From assembly GCA_023078685.1 (NCBI GenBank), contig JALGAS010000002.1, forward strand, positions 4,650,001 through 4,714,000: a stretch of DNA of 64,000 nucleotides, read 5' to 3'. Below, one piece after another: positions 11,052 to 23,349 of this stretch; positions within the stretch are counted from its first letter, which is position 1, and the number at the start of each line of letters is the position of its first letter. The notes beneath the pieces are model-generated. The model made no database searches, was not told the DNA's origin, and worked only from the letters and a program-made list of their open reading frames with translations. The position numbers and the translations under genes were made by a program. The stretch comes from Neopestalotiopsis rosae (Eukaryota; Ascomycota; Sordariomycetes; Amphisphaeriales; Sporocadaceae).

Positions 11052-11551
11052 GATACAGCAAAAGGCTTGGCCGGAGTGATCTTCAAATGATGAGGTTCAC
11101 TTGAGATGTTTCAAACAAGCATTGACGCGTCTGATCGCGTTAAGTGCTACCGCAGCCATAAGGTGGGGAGGGGGAGGGGCCCTTGTCCTAGGCAAGGGGA
11201 AATGCGACCTTGAGCGGTCAGGAGGCGCCCAAGTGCCAATGTGGTAGCGGGCATTACCCGTGTAGGGTTCCAGCTTACAGCGTAGCGGGGCTCTTGGCTC
11301 TTGCTGTCGCACTAGTGAAATCGCTATGAGGCTTCTTTTTTAGTGATGTTTTTACCGCGCAGCATGGGGAGAAAGTTTCCAAGCTCCTTCAAATACTTCA
11401 CCAAGCTCTCGGCTCCGCCGGCTTCAAACCAATTTCCCACCAATTTTCTTCAGCTCTTCTTGCTTCATTGCTGCTCTGAATTGTTCATCATTCTCGACTT
11501 CACCATACCTACAAATTTCTGTGCAAATCTACGCGACACCAGCCCGTCAAC
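11052..11551. promoter_or_regulatory. Divergent promoter region of MHF1 and PGA2
   Basis: Five hundred bases lie between two start codons pointing outward. The right half is CT-rich on the plus strand, as is common before fungal starts. No TATA box stands out. That both genes use it is inferred from orientation. Confidence 0.45.
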
Positions 11552-12037
11552 ATGTCGGAACTCCAAGATCTAGTCGCCCATCTGGGTGACTCGATTCACC
11601 AGCTCTTCAGTCTCTTCACCATGGCCGGCGAGCGCTTCACCACCAACCTCATGGGTTCCTTCTCGACCATGACCCTCAAGCATTGGATAAGGCTCGTCAT
11701 GATCGTCGGCACCTACATGCTGGTGCGGCCGTATATAATCAAGTTCAGCGCCAAGTACCAGCAGAAGCAGTTTGAGAAGGCGCACGAGGAGGACGCGGCG
11801 GCCGCCATTTCGCCCAACCAGCTGCGCGGCCAGGTCGACATCCCCGAAGACAGCGACGACGAGGGCGAGGTACAAGATCCCGAGGCCACGGCGGCCAGCA
11901 CGTCGGCCGACTGGGGAAAGAAGGCACGCAAGCGACAGAGGGTCATGCTGAAGAAGCTCATTGACGCCGAGGAGCAGAGGCTGCAGGAGCTCCAGGACGA
12001 CGAGGAAGACAAGGACATTGAGCAGTACCTCACCTAA
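11552..12037 (+). CDS. PGA2: Pga2-like membrane trafficking protein
   Basis: Single exon, 161 aa. An N-terminal amphipathic stretch is followed by one membrane segment near residues 45-65 (HWIRLVMIVGTYMLVRPYI). Then come a charged region with KFSAKYQQKQFEKAHEE, an acidic stretch (IPEDSDDEGE), a conserved Trp-Gly-Lys-Lys-Ala-Arg-Lys-Arg-Gln element and an acidic coiled-coil tail. This order matches fungal Pga2, an ER/nuclear-envelope protein needed for processing and trafficking of Gas1 and alkaline phosphatase in yeast. Yeast Pga2 is a little shorter. ATG 11552 is the first in frame and follows a CT/AC-rich leader. Function here is transferred from the family. Confidence 0.85.
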   Translation: MSELQDLVAHLGDSIHQLFSLFTMAGERFTTNLMGSFSTMTLKHWIRLVMIVGTYMLVRPYIIKFSAKYQQKQFEKAHEEDAAAAISPNQLRGQVDIPEDSDDEGEVQDPEATAASTSADWGKKARKRQRVMLKKLIDAEEQRLQELQDDEEDKDIEQYLT

Positions 12038-15000
12038 TCGGCATTGTGCCTCCCTCTGGGCTCGCGGCAAGGACTGGCTGCCAGATACGATGTTTCCTAC
12101 GACTACCATTTCTGCCCCCCTTGTCTATAAACGCTTGTATATGTTTTAATCACTGTACATAATTCAACATCGTTTCTTCCAGCATGAGCTCCATCGGCCT
12201 AGTCTTTCCCAGAGAATTGAATACAAAATAATCATGATAGTACCCGACCCAGCTTACCTCACCAAAATGAAGGCAGCAAGCATCCCATCCCAACTACCTT
12301 GATGGCTATCTCCTGTAAAAGCCCGTCTTACCATGAGGCTTCTGGTCGCACGTGCGGGATATTGTACCATTCCTAGACGCATTTCAATGTTGATTCTTGA
12401 GATAAAACACAGGTACGACGTGTAATAATCGATAAGCTCAGAGATATGAAATCATTGGGGCGGACACATGGACATTGTAGTTTCTAAGGAAGGAGCAACT
12501 GTAATCCACGGCTTACCACTTTGCATGGACAGTTTGATGATGGCAAGTGCAACCCATCCTTTCGTTTCCCTTTTCCAGTCCCTTGCATCACTCTGTATCT
12601 CCCCAGTCTCGCAATCGTTTGAATCCATCTCTGACTCGACACATTTTGCAGTCATTGTTCACTCCAGACCTGTCCGCTCAATCAGACTGACTACTTTTCA
12701 TATGAACCGTCAATATCCGCCGCCAATCATTTGCAGACGCCATCTCGAATTTAAGCGAGGAATTCTGAGTACCTACCTAATTATGATGGTTTTCACAATC
12801 AAGTAGGTTAGGTGTTCGTGATGACGCTTCATCGCGATCTTGGACACCACCGGATGCTTCCGGAAGCGGCAGCATATGTTCTCCAGTATGCAGCTTGGGA
12901 ACATTTGGTGGTGATGGTGGTTCGATGCTGTGTGACCCCCCGAGACTTACTTGAGCACTTTGCAGACCATCTATCCACCGAATTCAATCAGATATGAAAT
13001 TGTCCAGTCTGTCAAAGCAACTCCTGTACTTGCCCTTCACGGATAAGATCTACCGGCAGACGCCATGTGTGACACAACATATACTCTGCTTGTGCTAACA
13101 TCCTTCTTGAGCAGCATAACAGAAACACCTTTGTCTTAGGCCTATACTCCCCACCGCACCGTAATATCAGTATTGGGAATATGATGCAGCTAGACTGGCT
13201 CTGAATGATGACCAAAAATTGCAACAAATCGCGCATCCGACCAAGAAGAAGAAACGAAAATGTCAAACTTGTGAAGAGATGGATGCACGACATCATGTGT
13301 CCAGCCAAAGGAGAGCTGCCAGGTGGCAGAAGCCATCGTAAGGCAAACATGCGACTTTCATTGACGGCTCGCGGTCAACATTTCAACACGCTGCGACATG
13401 GGCTGCCTCAAACTCTTCGGCGGTAGAGTACATACGGATACGCGCGCCTGCAATAGCTGAAATTCTCTTTATTGCCAAGTGATTCCTCAAAGTCTACAGC
13501 CAGCTTGGACCGTGACTCGAGACGACGAAAACCGCATTTCATGACCTTGGAGTTGGAATTGTTTCTCCTGTACGTCTATGCCCCCCACGACGGCAGATCA
13601 TGGAGCGTAATCGGGCTATCCGCTGATCACGGAGGGAGCGCAAAGCAGCACAATTGTGGCCGTGTCAAAAGTCCCGCGTGAGCAAACACGTAGAGAAGTG
13701 AGAGAAAACGAGGCGTTCCGCGTTACGTTCTTGCCAACAAGCATGAACAGTCCATGTCGAAGCATTCGATCTTAAGATGATGTTGAGAGATTAGCAGGGC
13801 CCATTCCGGCTCCGTCATCTGATCCTGGATGGCACCAGAAATTAGACTGCAGACATCGCGGTTCGTACAACTTTGAGGCCCTGACGATGCTTCTAGTAGC
13901 CTTTGGCGTAACCCACGCCATGCCATCATCCTTCAGTGCCTTGTAGGTTGCCTTTTGCCGCCCGGCCACGATAGGGCAGGATGTGGGATCGCCTTTCCCA
14001 GCACATGGGCTCAAGCAACGGCTTTTTTTGCCGGTGCAACAAACCGTCAGCAGGTTGTTCTTCGAGGTCGGACTTGCGCATAGGTTGACGAAGACACAAG
14101 AATTAAGCAAGGCGCCGCGCAACAGTAACCGAGGATATCGTAGCGTTTTGCCGAACGAGGTGCACTTGATGCAGTCGAGTGCCTGAGCCAGCCTGTAAGG
14201 TTGTTCATTTGGCCGCAGACCTCGCTACATCTCTCGGACAAGTTTCGAAATGTCATTTGGGATCTCATTCCATTGATACGTATGGAAAGCCACAACGCGC
14301 GCCCGTGTCACTCCGGATAAGTCTCTAGGCTGTTCATATGCATCCATTGTCAGCATGTTCGCCTACGACAAAAATGCAAAATATTCGTGGCGATTTCCGG
14401 TATTTGTTGTTCGACAACTGCTGGAGGCGGAGGCGTGTGCTGTGGCTTGGCAACATCTTATAGAGATCGGTGTATGCACTGCATCTGAGTCTCAAGAAGG
14501 CATAGCCAGCATCTGGAGGATAGGCAGCTCTGTGATTCGATGGCTCTTGGTCGACTACTTCAAGCCGTGGAACACAAATTGGGCAGACACACAGTCAAGT
14601 TGGTGTGGTCGCTTCATGCCATTGATTTAGCAACAATGGTATAGGTGAGCGACATGGGCAATATCAATGCGCCCAGCACATCTTGTGGTACCACAACGAG
14701 GCCGATGGCTGAATTATGAACATGGCCTACCGACCAAACCGACTTAGCACTTACCTAGCTTGGGGATGTCCAAAAGATGACTTCATAAGTATACCATTCT
14801 CCTGGTGGCGCTTTAATCGGCAACGCGAATGCATGGCAGTGGAGATAATTACTATAAGCTGCATTAGCAGACATCGAAGGCGATGAGATTGGCAGGCAGA
14901 CCTCGGATCCTCGAAATCAGGAGAGATTTGCCTGTCGCAATGCCATGTCAAATGGTCCTGAAGGCATGTTTATGAGAGCATTCTGTGTAACACAGGCCAC

Positions 15001-16399
15001 CGCTACTTTCATTACACAAATCACTGCTGGCAACGATGAGAACTGCGGATCCAGGTCTTTCTGCTGACAGCCTTTAGGACTTAGCGGCGCATGTACCTGG
15101 GAAATTCTTCAACGGTTGTGCCCGAAAAGGATGACTTGCACCCTTCAAAAGGAGTACGGCGTGTACATACTCATATGATAGGACTCTACTTGCGAAGAGA
15201 ACGGCAGACCGCAGTACACAAGCTGTTGAAAGGTCCACCAGCAAGGCCACCACGGTCTGATGCTACGCCCCGTTGCAAAGCGTAGTCAAAGTGCACGAGG
15301 TACTAAGCCCGTAAGGCACAGGTCATTTTCAACAATTTGCTGAGAGGCGGTGCACCCAGAACAGTCTTTTTCGTTCATACCCGGAGTTCGGCATACAACT
15401 TCTGACAGAATAATCAAGAAGGATTTTGGACGGCTCCGACGGATGGACAGAATCATGACAAAAGTTTGGAGGGATCTCATAATTGCTGCGAGAAGTGTAT
15501 AGGTGTGGGTAATGAGGGGCAGGAACTCGACCAAGAGCGCCATGAAGCAACATCCTTGTCGCTACATAGGTATACCCTCCCAACATTGGCCGAAATCGCG
15601 AAAGAAACGTTGTGGCATCCCGTTAAGGCTTGGGCCCAAAGAAGCCGTGGGACCCCGCGGCTTGTCAAAGGCTCCCACCGCATATTGAGGCGCCCAGATA
15701 GATCATCATCGAGGACATCTAGTGTGTGCGCTCTAAATTCCGCGACTGGCTGAAGCACTGCAGAATGACCTGGTCAATCTTTGGCCGCCACTGCCCCAGA
15801 ATGGCATGAGCTGCGGCCGAGAAGAGCCACCAGCTCACCTGAGCGTGAGTTGTTGAGAGATGTGTGCAAGAGGGAGAGAAAGAGGTAGGTATGCAATAGT
15901 TGCACAGTCTCACCGTGGAACTTTGGAACTTCTTCCACCTTCGTTCTTATAAGACAATACTGCCTCATATTGTCCCATAATTTTCTTGGGACTGAGGCCA
16001 AGGCCCCCAACCTTATTTCGAGATCCACCATCAACTCAGGCTTACACCTTATTTGGAAACACTTGTTCCCACACGACCTGATCGATCACTCCCCCATCTT
16101 GCCACTTTCAAGAAATTTCATTTTTTTGAGCTTTTCTAGATCATTTGTGCGGTGCTTTACTTTGCATTTTGTCTCAGCTTGTCACGCTTGTACCTGCGGT
16201 GAAGTGAAGTGCCAAAAGCCCAAGACTTTTTATTGTTTAACACAGGGCCATACTCCTTCCACCACTGACTAACCCACCTTGCCCATCATCAGAGAGGACA
16301 GTGGAGACTGGCCGCTACGGGCTGCATCTGCCGTCATCATCGCAATCACCCATGCCTACGATGTCCTAGAACAGCCATAACTCACCCGCCTTTGACAAT
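12038..16399. other. Gene-free interval of 4.4 kb
   Basis: Open frames here are all short, overlap on several strands and show no recognisable domain, signal peptide or splice-linked continuation. Composition is near the genomic average, not the AT-rich pattern of heavily RIP-mutated transposons. I found no terminal inverted repeats or reverse-transcriptase motifs. The last kilobase before 16400 contains a CT-rich stretch that likely serves as promoter and 5' UTR of the next gene. The content of the rest is unknown. Confidence 0.45.
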
Positions 16400-19300
16400 A
16401 TGCCCGACGGTGTTGACCTCGAGAGCTTCTTGCAGCACGGATACTGGCAAAATTCCAGAGTAAGGACACCGGATACAAGAGGGTATGTTACCACTCGTTA
16501 CTAGCTCATCCCACCAAGACACTGTCGCGTAGGTAGGCGAGGTCGAATGCCGCTGGTCTGTCGGACCGCGGGGTAGGACCATGCAAAAGCGCCCGACGTC
16601 ACAACATTCTACCACTATCTACTCCCTAGACGACCAGATTTCGCTAAGACATGCACAGAAATACTTCATCGTACTCGTACAACAACACGTCTATACCGAG
16701 ATCATCTCATTCCACCGAATACCCACCCGAGTTGCGTCGTCGATCCTTCTATCCACCAAGCCCCAGTGTCGAGGATGAATCCGCATCGATCGCTAAGGAA
16801 TATGGGTCGACCCTCTCTGCTTACCCTGACGAAGAGCCACGATACCCTGGAGATCCGGATCAACTACCGATAATATCTGGTCCCTTGTATGAACATAATC
16901 CTGAGCAGCGATTTGTCTTTCTCGGCTCCAACTCATCTTCAAGCTCGGATGAAGGGACTGCGGAGCTTAACAATGATGGCGGCAAGAAGCATTCAGTGGA
17001 TAATACCGAGGATCTGCCACTCCGGAAGGGCAAGGACCGATCGCCGGATCGCGAAGAGAAGAACGACTGTCAGAAATTCGTTCTAGTTGCATCAGAGGGA
17101 GAGAAGGAAAAGCCATCCACGAAATCTGAGAAAGATGAGCGCACAAAACGTCCCCTTCGCGAAAGGCGCAAGAGTCGGCTGGAGGAGCTTCCGACTATTA
17201 TCACCGACCTTGATCGAGATGGACACGGAGATTCGCGACAAAAGGACATCCAGAGATCACGTTCCGCTACTGGAAGAGAGACGGGGACGGACGACTACTT
17301 TTCGCCGCGACGCAGCTCGCAACGGTACAACAATGAGTCTATGCTATCTCCGGATGTGACCAAGCACTCTACGAAAGGGCGCGATCGCCATTACTATGAC
17401 TATAGCGGCCCAAATACTCCCAGTCAAGGACGTAGCAGGACGCATGAGGACGACCATCATCGAGAGCGGCGCCATTCTAGGCGCCCTGATGACACTGTCG
17501 ACAGGCCGTATTCTGAGGGTCCAGTAGACTCACGAAATCCCGAAACTTCTCGAAATGCCCGCAAGGTGACGCATGAGGGATCATTAGGCCAAGAAAACAG
17601 AGATTCTGTCAATGACAAGTATCGACAAAATGGAGATCGCCCAGCTAAAGTCGGTCGTACAGACTCTTTGTCTTCGGCCAATCGTCCCGATCGGGAGTCT
17701 CTGGATCCGCGAGCTTCGACAACGAACTTTCGAGGAAAACGAGAACCAGAAGACTCGAGATTCTCGAGCGAAGAGGAAGCGGATAGGCGTCCTACTCCCC
17801 GACAACGCGTCAAATCTTTTGTACATGAAGAACGTAGCGGTCAACTACTGACCCCAACAGAGCCAAAGCCCCTTGGTAGGCGATCAAAGCCAAGCACGCC
17901 ACTTGCATCTCCACGTGTATCGCAAGGAGAGTTGTTCCCTAATCGACCCGAATACCAAGAACGACGGAACTCTCGCAGTTCGACGCTTCCGGTCAATGTC
18001 AGTCGGGAGGATCAGAAGCCCGATGCAAGATATCGCACAGAGGATGACCTCCCGCGCCCGCTTTCGCGAACTTCGACAGCAAAGTCTTCGCTCAGCTCCG
18101 CCGTTCCTCTTATGATCCCTGTATTGACTGCTGCTGCTGTGGCTGCCTCGAAAGAATCAGGAAGTCCGAGCGATCGGAAAGCGTCGGTCAATCCACCATT
18201 ACCAAAGCCAGTGGCACAGAAGAGCCGTGTGTCGGTTGATGAGAAATCCGATTCGCGCTCGTCTTCACTAACACCATCATCGTCAACTACTTCGAAGCGC
18301 GACTGGGAGCCACCCAAGTTTGATCCATACAAGGACGGCGTTCACGAGAATAAGCCCAATGCATCCTACAGGAGATATTCCGAGGGACACAAGGGCAGTC
18401 TTCCTGACCTGCCTGAATGCCCTAGGACAAAGCCACAGCCTCATCTCATGGATTGGCTCACGCTAAAACAATGCAATCACTTCAATATTTGTCCATCGTG
18501 TGTCAGCACAGCCTTTGCAAACACGGAATGGCAGAAATCTTTTGTACCACCACCATTCCGGGCTACTGACAAGCCGTTGAAGTGCGATTTTGGGGCGTCA
18601 CCATGGTATCATATCGCATGGCTACTCATGCACAAGAACTCAATACCGGATCTGGGCATGTTCGTGGGACTGAACAATGTGACCAGGGATCACCAGCCGT
18701 GTTCTGGCGGTCAAGAGGCCATTCGTATCTGGTATAGCATCAAAGATCCAGAGACACGGCGCCCAGTCCGCAATTTCAAGGTGTGCCACCACTGCGCTAA
18801 GAGCATCGAGACACTCTTGCCCAGCCTCACCGGGGTCTTTGTGCCCATTGGACAGCCTGGAGAAACCTCGCGTGGCATTTGTAGCATGCGCAAACACACC
18901 CATTCCGGTGCTGGCCGGGATCGGTTTGTGGTACTGTTTGATCAAATGGAAACCACCTCTGACCTGGCGCTCGCATCCAACCGCACTCCAGACCTCTATG
19001 CCTTGGCGAGCAAGGTACGCAAAATTTGCTCGCTCGACGAGTGCTATGGCAGCCAGCCGGTGCGCGATCGCAAGTGGTACTCCATGCGGTCACAGCCATA
19101 CTTTACCGTTTGCGAAGAGTGCTATGAAGACGTGATCTGGCCCGAGATTGAGCGCGGCGCCTCAAACGTCAAGGCTGAGTTCTATAATAACCCTCAGCGG
19201 CTCGAAACGGCTGCTTGCCAGCTGTACTCGGATCGCATGCGCCGGTACTTTCGCGACGCGATCAAGAATGACGATTTGGAATACCTCAAGTCCAAGATCG

Positions 19301-19440
19301 CACGGCGCAGGCAAAAGGAACAGGAATTTTATGACAGGATCAGACGTATAGAAGCAGACGCGGTAGCCAGGGGTTGGGACAAGGAGCGCGTTGAAGATGA
19401 GGTTGAGAGTGCGAAGCGGGAGTGGAGGCGGCATGAATAA
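16400..19440 (+). CDS. Large Ser/Arg-rich protein with C-terminal Cys-rich (probable zinc-binding) module
   Basis: The main frame 16651-19440 gives 929 aa. A better model adds an upstream exon at 16400-16482 (begins MPDGVDLESFLQHGYW) joined over a 176-nt intron (donor GTATGT, branch-like GCTAAGAC, acceptor CAG) to 16659, giving 954 aa in frame. About residues 90-600 are disordered, full of Arg, Ser, Glu and Asp with RSRS-like clusters. One hydrophobic alanine-rich patch (VPLMIPVLTAAAVAAS) lies near residue 515. The last third is ordered and has CPSC, CHHC, CSLDEC and CEEC pairs plus single Cys/His, then a charged helix ending REWRRHE. I recall fungal homologues named Ser/Arg-related nuclear matrix protein, a label without functional proof. 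Zinc binding and any RNA or nuclear role are inference. Confidence 0.75.
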
Positions 19441-20113
19441 TGACCCGAAGAAAAACCTCGATGGCAATTATGAGGTATCAAAAGCATCTTCTACTTGTCG
19501 GTTGCGGAGAAGATGGATGGCGCACGAGTATCATGACTGATGAGAAACGTACGAAAGTTTACTTACCCCTTAGGCATACATTAGTAAAGACGTGTGGGAT
19601 AGATGAAAATTGAAGTCAAAATTTGCGTATTTGTTCGCTGCAATCTTTGAATGCCGTGAATATATTTACATGAATATGTCCTTTTCGAACCCGACTATTC
19701 ATAAGTCTATAACGCTGCTATAGGACGGCAAGACTGGAATTACTATTTTGCCAAGTTATCCCTGGTAGTTGTCGCTGCGTATCCGTATAGAAAACTCTAT
19801 TTAATGTGATCGGTATAGTCCACGACCACGGAACTAAGGACTAGGCATTATGGCATAATATGTTTTATTTTCATTTGTGTGTGTGCCACGTCATCTGCAG
19901 ATCATGCGCAAAGACGTTCTTGCCGCCCGGCTGTGCCTGTAGCAACTTGGGCATGGGCATGAGGCGGGGTTCGCAGCCTTGCGGAGGAATGCACAATGGA
20001 CCAACTTCATCATCTTTCATTTGTCTTCTAGGAGAGAGATACGAATTCATCTATTGCAGACGCTGCGTAGTGCTGGACTGAGCCTTCAAGCGGGTATCAA
20101 GACTGGGGAAAAG
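19441..20113. other. Intergenic region
   Basis: AT-rich sequence with no convincing frame. It probably holds the 3' UTR of the Ser/Arg-rich gene and the promoter of the next gene. An in-frame ATG at 19979 upstream of the chosen start at 20114 would add 45 residues without a recognisable feature. Confidence 0.5.
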
Positions 20114-22838
20114 ATGGCCTCCAACGGCACAGAAATCGAGCAGCTCCTGCTTGAAGCCTTGAACAGCCTGATTGGAATCCTGCGCAACACATCCCTGGCA
20201 GCCTCCTCTTCAGACGACGACGATAATGAGAACTCTCTCACGACGACCGCCAATCGTCTCGCGCTCTCCGCAACGATCATATCGATTGCGGCCTTTGTGA
20301 TTGCGCTTCTCCAGGCTGTGCTTCAATATGCGGGTGCCAATGAGTCCGCCCGGCAAAAGTGCAACTCTGCTGCTATCGGGGTTTGGTCAGATTATGTGCG
20401 CAAACGATGGTCACTGCGGAGCTGGCGGCGGAAATTCTACTATCCCGAGCTGAACATGAACGAATTCGTTATTGCGTCAAACAAACGCTTCGACGAAAAA
20501 GAGAGCAAATTGGTGCGTTGGATGAGAGGGTTGCAAGCAGAGGGGATAACATATTCTTGGATGAGGTCCATAAATGGGAACGAGGGTTATGTGAGGTATG
20601 GTACGTTTTGCTGAAGCTTCTCCAAAAGGCATACTGACTAGATCTCAATCTTTAGTGACGGTGTGTGGACACTGAACCACATATCCCACAATGATGGTGC
20701 CGTTTGGAAACTAGTACGGCCATCTGCTTTGCCTTGGAAGTACTGGCTGTTATGGAAGGGTTTTGTATTCTTGAACAAACCCAGAGAATCAAAACGGGCA
20801 AGAGCAACGTGGGCACAGTTACTGGACCAATTTGTGATTGGTAAACCCAGCAGGCACATTATTGGTGCGACTGATGCTGAATACATTCCATTAGCAATTG
20901 ATGTACCAGCTCAAACAGTAAGCTTTACATTTCTAGGCAGGATGAGTTTCCTTATGGGGCTGAAATCTGTCAAAATAAATGCCGAGAAAAAGAGTTTCAG
21001 CGCCTTCGGGGAATTGGGGTCCATCACCACTGAGAATATTACAGGATATGGACGCGTCGTGAGGTTTCAACAAAATAGTCGAAGAAGCCTATGCGTTGGA
21101 GCCAGTCTACCTGGATGGTGGCAGCTGGTCAACCTCGACCAAATCGTGGGTGGATTTTCCTTACCTCTGTATCGAACTCATCCTTTCAGATATGGTGATT
21201 TTGATGTGTCCATTACTGGTCGTCGGTATAAACCAATCGAGGAGGCACGCGTGGCCGATGCTTTTATTTTCCAGGTACGTCAGCTTGCAGCCTTTATCTT
21301 CGAGTATACTGATATAAGCCGCATTTCTAGTCGGAAGAGCAGAGGACCCAGGAAGATTCGAACTTATGGCTGCAAAGGTTGCCATGGCAGACGGTGATGA
21401 GTCGCAACAGACTTGTATGGCCATCTCTCCTTCTCATTGCAACAACTGCTCGAATACCAATCTTCGTCACCGCATTTCCCAGCGATGCCTTGTTGAGGCC
21501 ATTCACTCAAGTATTCGCCCAACTAGCTACACAAGTCAAACAGAGAGAAGGTGAAACGTATGGCTTGATGACGCAATTCAGGCTAGAAACACTCGGTGGA
21601 TTTCTCCGCAACATACTTGCCCATGGTGTCTTTCCCATCACGAAAGCGCCTCCTCCAGGCACATTTTACGGCTTAAGCGGCTGGGCCTTCTAGTAAGCAT
21701 ATCCTTAGAACACTCTGAATACCCCCATTCTCTGCTTTGCCACATCTGCAGAGCAGGCCGCCGCGGCCAACTCAGGAGCTGCTATACGCGCAGCGGTTTA
21801 GATTGGACTAGGTACAATGGCTGACTCCGATATGCTAGTGACATGGACACCTGTGAGACTGAGAATGAGAAGGACATTTACTGTGCCGGACTTGGACCAG
21901 ATGATATTTGGAACGACTGGAACGATCTAAGTACGAATGATTTGTGACTTTTTCTTCTTCTTCATACAACCCCGTCGATATCCTCTTTGCTTGCAAGTAT
22001 CTTCACGTGGCATCTGCAACCCATCCGTACGGCAATCATAAATGCTGATATGTTACTCTTAGTGTCACCTGTGCTCAAAGACCTGCCAAACGACAATGAA
22101 AATCGAAAAGCGAAAAAAACGCCAGTTATTCTTCCGATCACCAATGAAATTCTTGAAGATTTCGATTTGGTCAGCTGGCGGGAAATTCTAGATGACATTC
22201 GAAAAACGTATTATGTTCCACGAGCCTCCTGGGGTGATGAAATGCTTGACCCCCATCCTCGTGCAGAATATATACTCTGGCTTCAGGTATACCTATTGGA
22301 CCGCGAAGTTCAGCAGGTCATGAAAAGTTTGACCTCGAGTCTCCAAATCGAAGGGGTGTTAGGGCCTCCTAACAGAACGGGATCCTTCAGCTTGAAGATT
22401 ATCAATGCCATTAGGCGCGCGTGGTCAGATACGCAGGGAGACTCCAAACATGAGCCGCTCGTGGCACTAGAACAAAAGATTGCTGAGGAGCTCGGGGTAT
22501 CGTTGAGCGAAAACGACATCAGCTTCCATATACGCCAGCTCACAGACTTGTTGAAGTTGAGGTCTGTTTTCTGGGCAGCATACATGATGGTTATCCCGGA
22601 TTCATCTGACTACATGCGATATCGTGAGTCGCGTGTAGAGATTAGCCTGCCTATGATTTGAGCAGACACGAAGACGGCCTCGAAAGCTATGTTCCTAGGA
22701 ACTGCCGAATATAAGAGCGGTGGTCTACTGGATGAGCTGAGACACTGTGTGCCCTTTGTTGAGGGAATCCCACGTCCAACACTGGGGGGTCAATGCCAAA
22801 AGCTTGTTGTCTCATCAGGGCAAACAGTAACGGGGTAA
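20114..22838 (+). CDS. Modin-like fungal membrane-associated protein, frame interrupted (possible pseudogene)
   Basis: Readable exons are 20114-20595, 20656-21274, 21331-21692, 21752-21811, 21839-21930, 22063-22623 and 22666-22838, mostly with good splice sites (for example TGACTAG...TTTAG and CAG|GTACGT). The N-terminus has an acidic stretch and one membrane helix (LALSATIISIAAFVIALLQAVLQY), then CNSAAIGVWSDYVRKRWSLRSW and YYPEL. This order I associate from memory with fungal proteins annotated as modin; no function is established. Two problems sit in the middle. The junction of exons 3 and 4 creates TA|A, a stop. Then 21812-21838 looks like an intron (GTACAA, GCTGAC, CTAG) but is only 27 nt and, if retained, adds an in-frame TGA at 21822. 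The later exons remain clearly coding (GLGPDDIWNDWNDL, LVSWREILDDI). The gene may be decaying or recently broken. Confidence 0.6.
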
Positions 22839-23147
22839 TAAGCTCGAGACCGGGGCTGGGGATGCTTGTTGACAGGACGGCATGATATCAACGACTCCAG
22901 TCATCCAGCGGGGGCTCCAGTGCCAATCAATAATCGACTATATCGAATATTTGGTTATCTACCAGCCGTCTGCCAATCAAGTATATCAAATCAAAGCATG
23001 GAGACTTTCTATTGGCTGCCTGTGAATCATCGATACCTACTTGAAGAGACACTAGGGACTGCAAATCATTATCACAGCAGAAGAGCCAAAAGCAGGCGAA
23101 CAATGCACATGAAAGCATATTTACGAAGCATATCCTTATCGCCAATA

Positions 23148-23182
23148 ATACAGGATACAGGATACAGGATACAGGATACAGG
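23148..23182. repeat. Tandem repeat (ATACAGG) x5
   Basis: Five perfect head-to-tail copies of the 7-mer ATACAGG. This is a minisatellite-like slippage repeat in non-coding DNA. Confidence 0.95.
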
Positions 23183-23313
23183 CCGCGTGGCAGGTTGGGA
23201 GACTTAACTCGAGCCGCACACGAGACGGTCAAAGTATGCACTGCAAACGTCCTGTGCGTAACGGGCAGCTTTAATCCTAGCTACACATACATAGGTACCT
23301 GTGCATAGCTGCT

Positions 23314-23349
23314 TGCCTGCCTGCCTGCCTGCCTGCCTGCCTGCATGCA
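23314..23349. repeat. Microsatellite (TGCC) x7 followed by TGCA x2
   Basis: Seven perfect TGCC units (23314-23341) continue as two variant TGCA units. Non-coding, no associated gene. Confidence 0.93.

Noticed and set aside
23148..23349. Short repeats considered as a CRISPR-like array
   Set aside because: Units of 4 and 7 nt without spacers, in a eukaryotic genome; simple tandem repeats.
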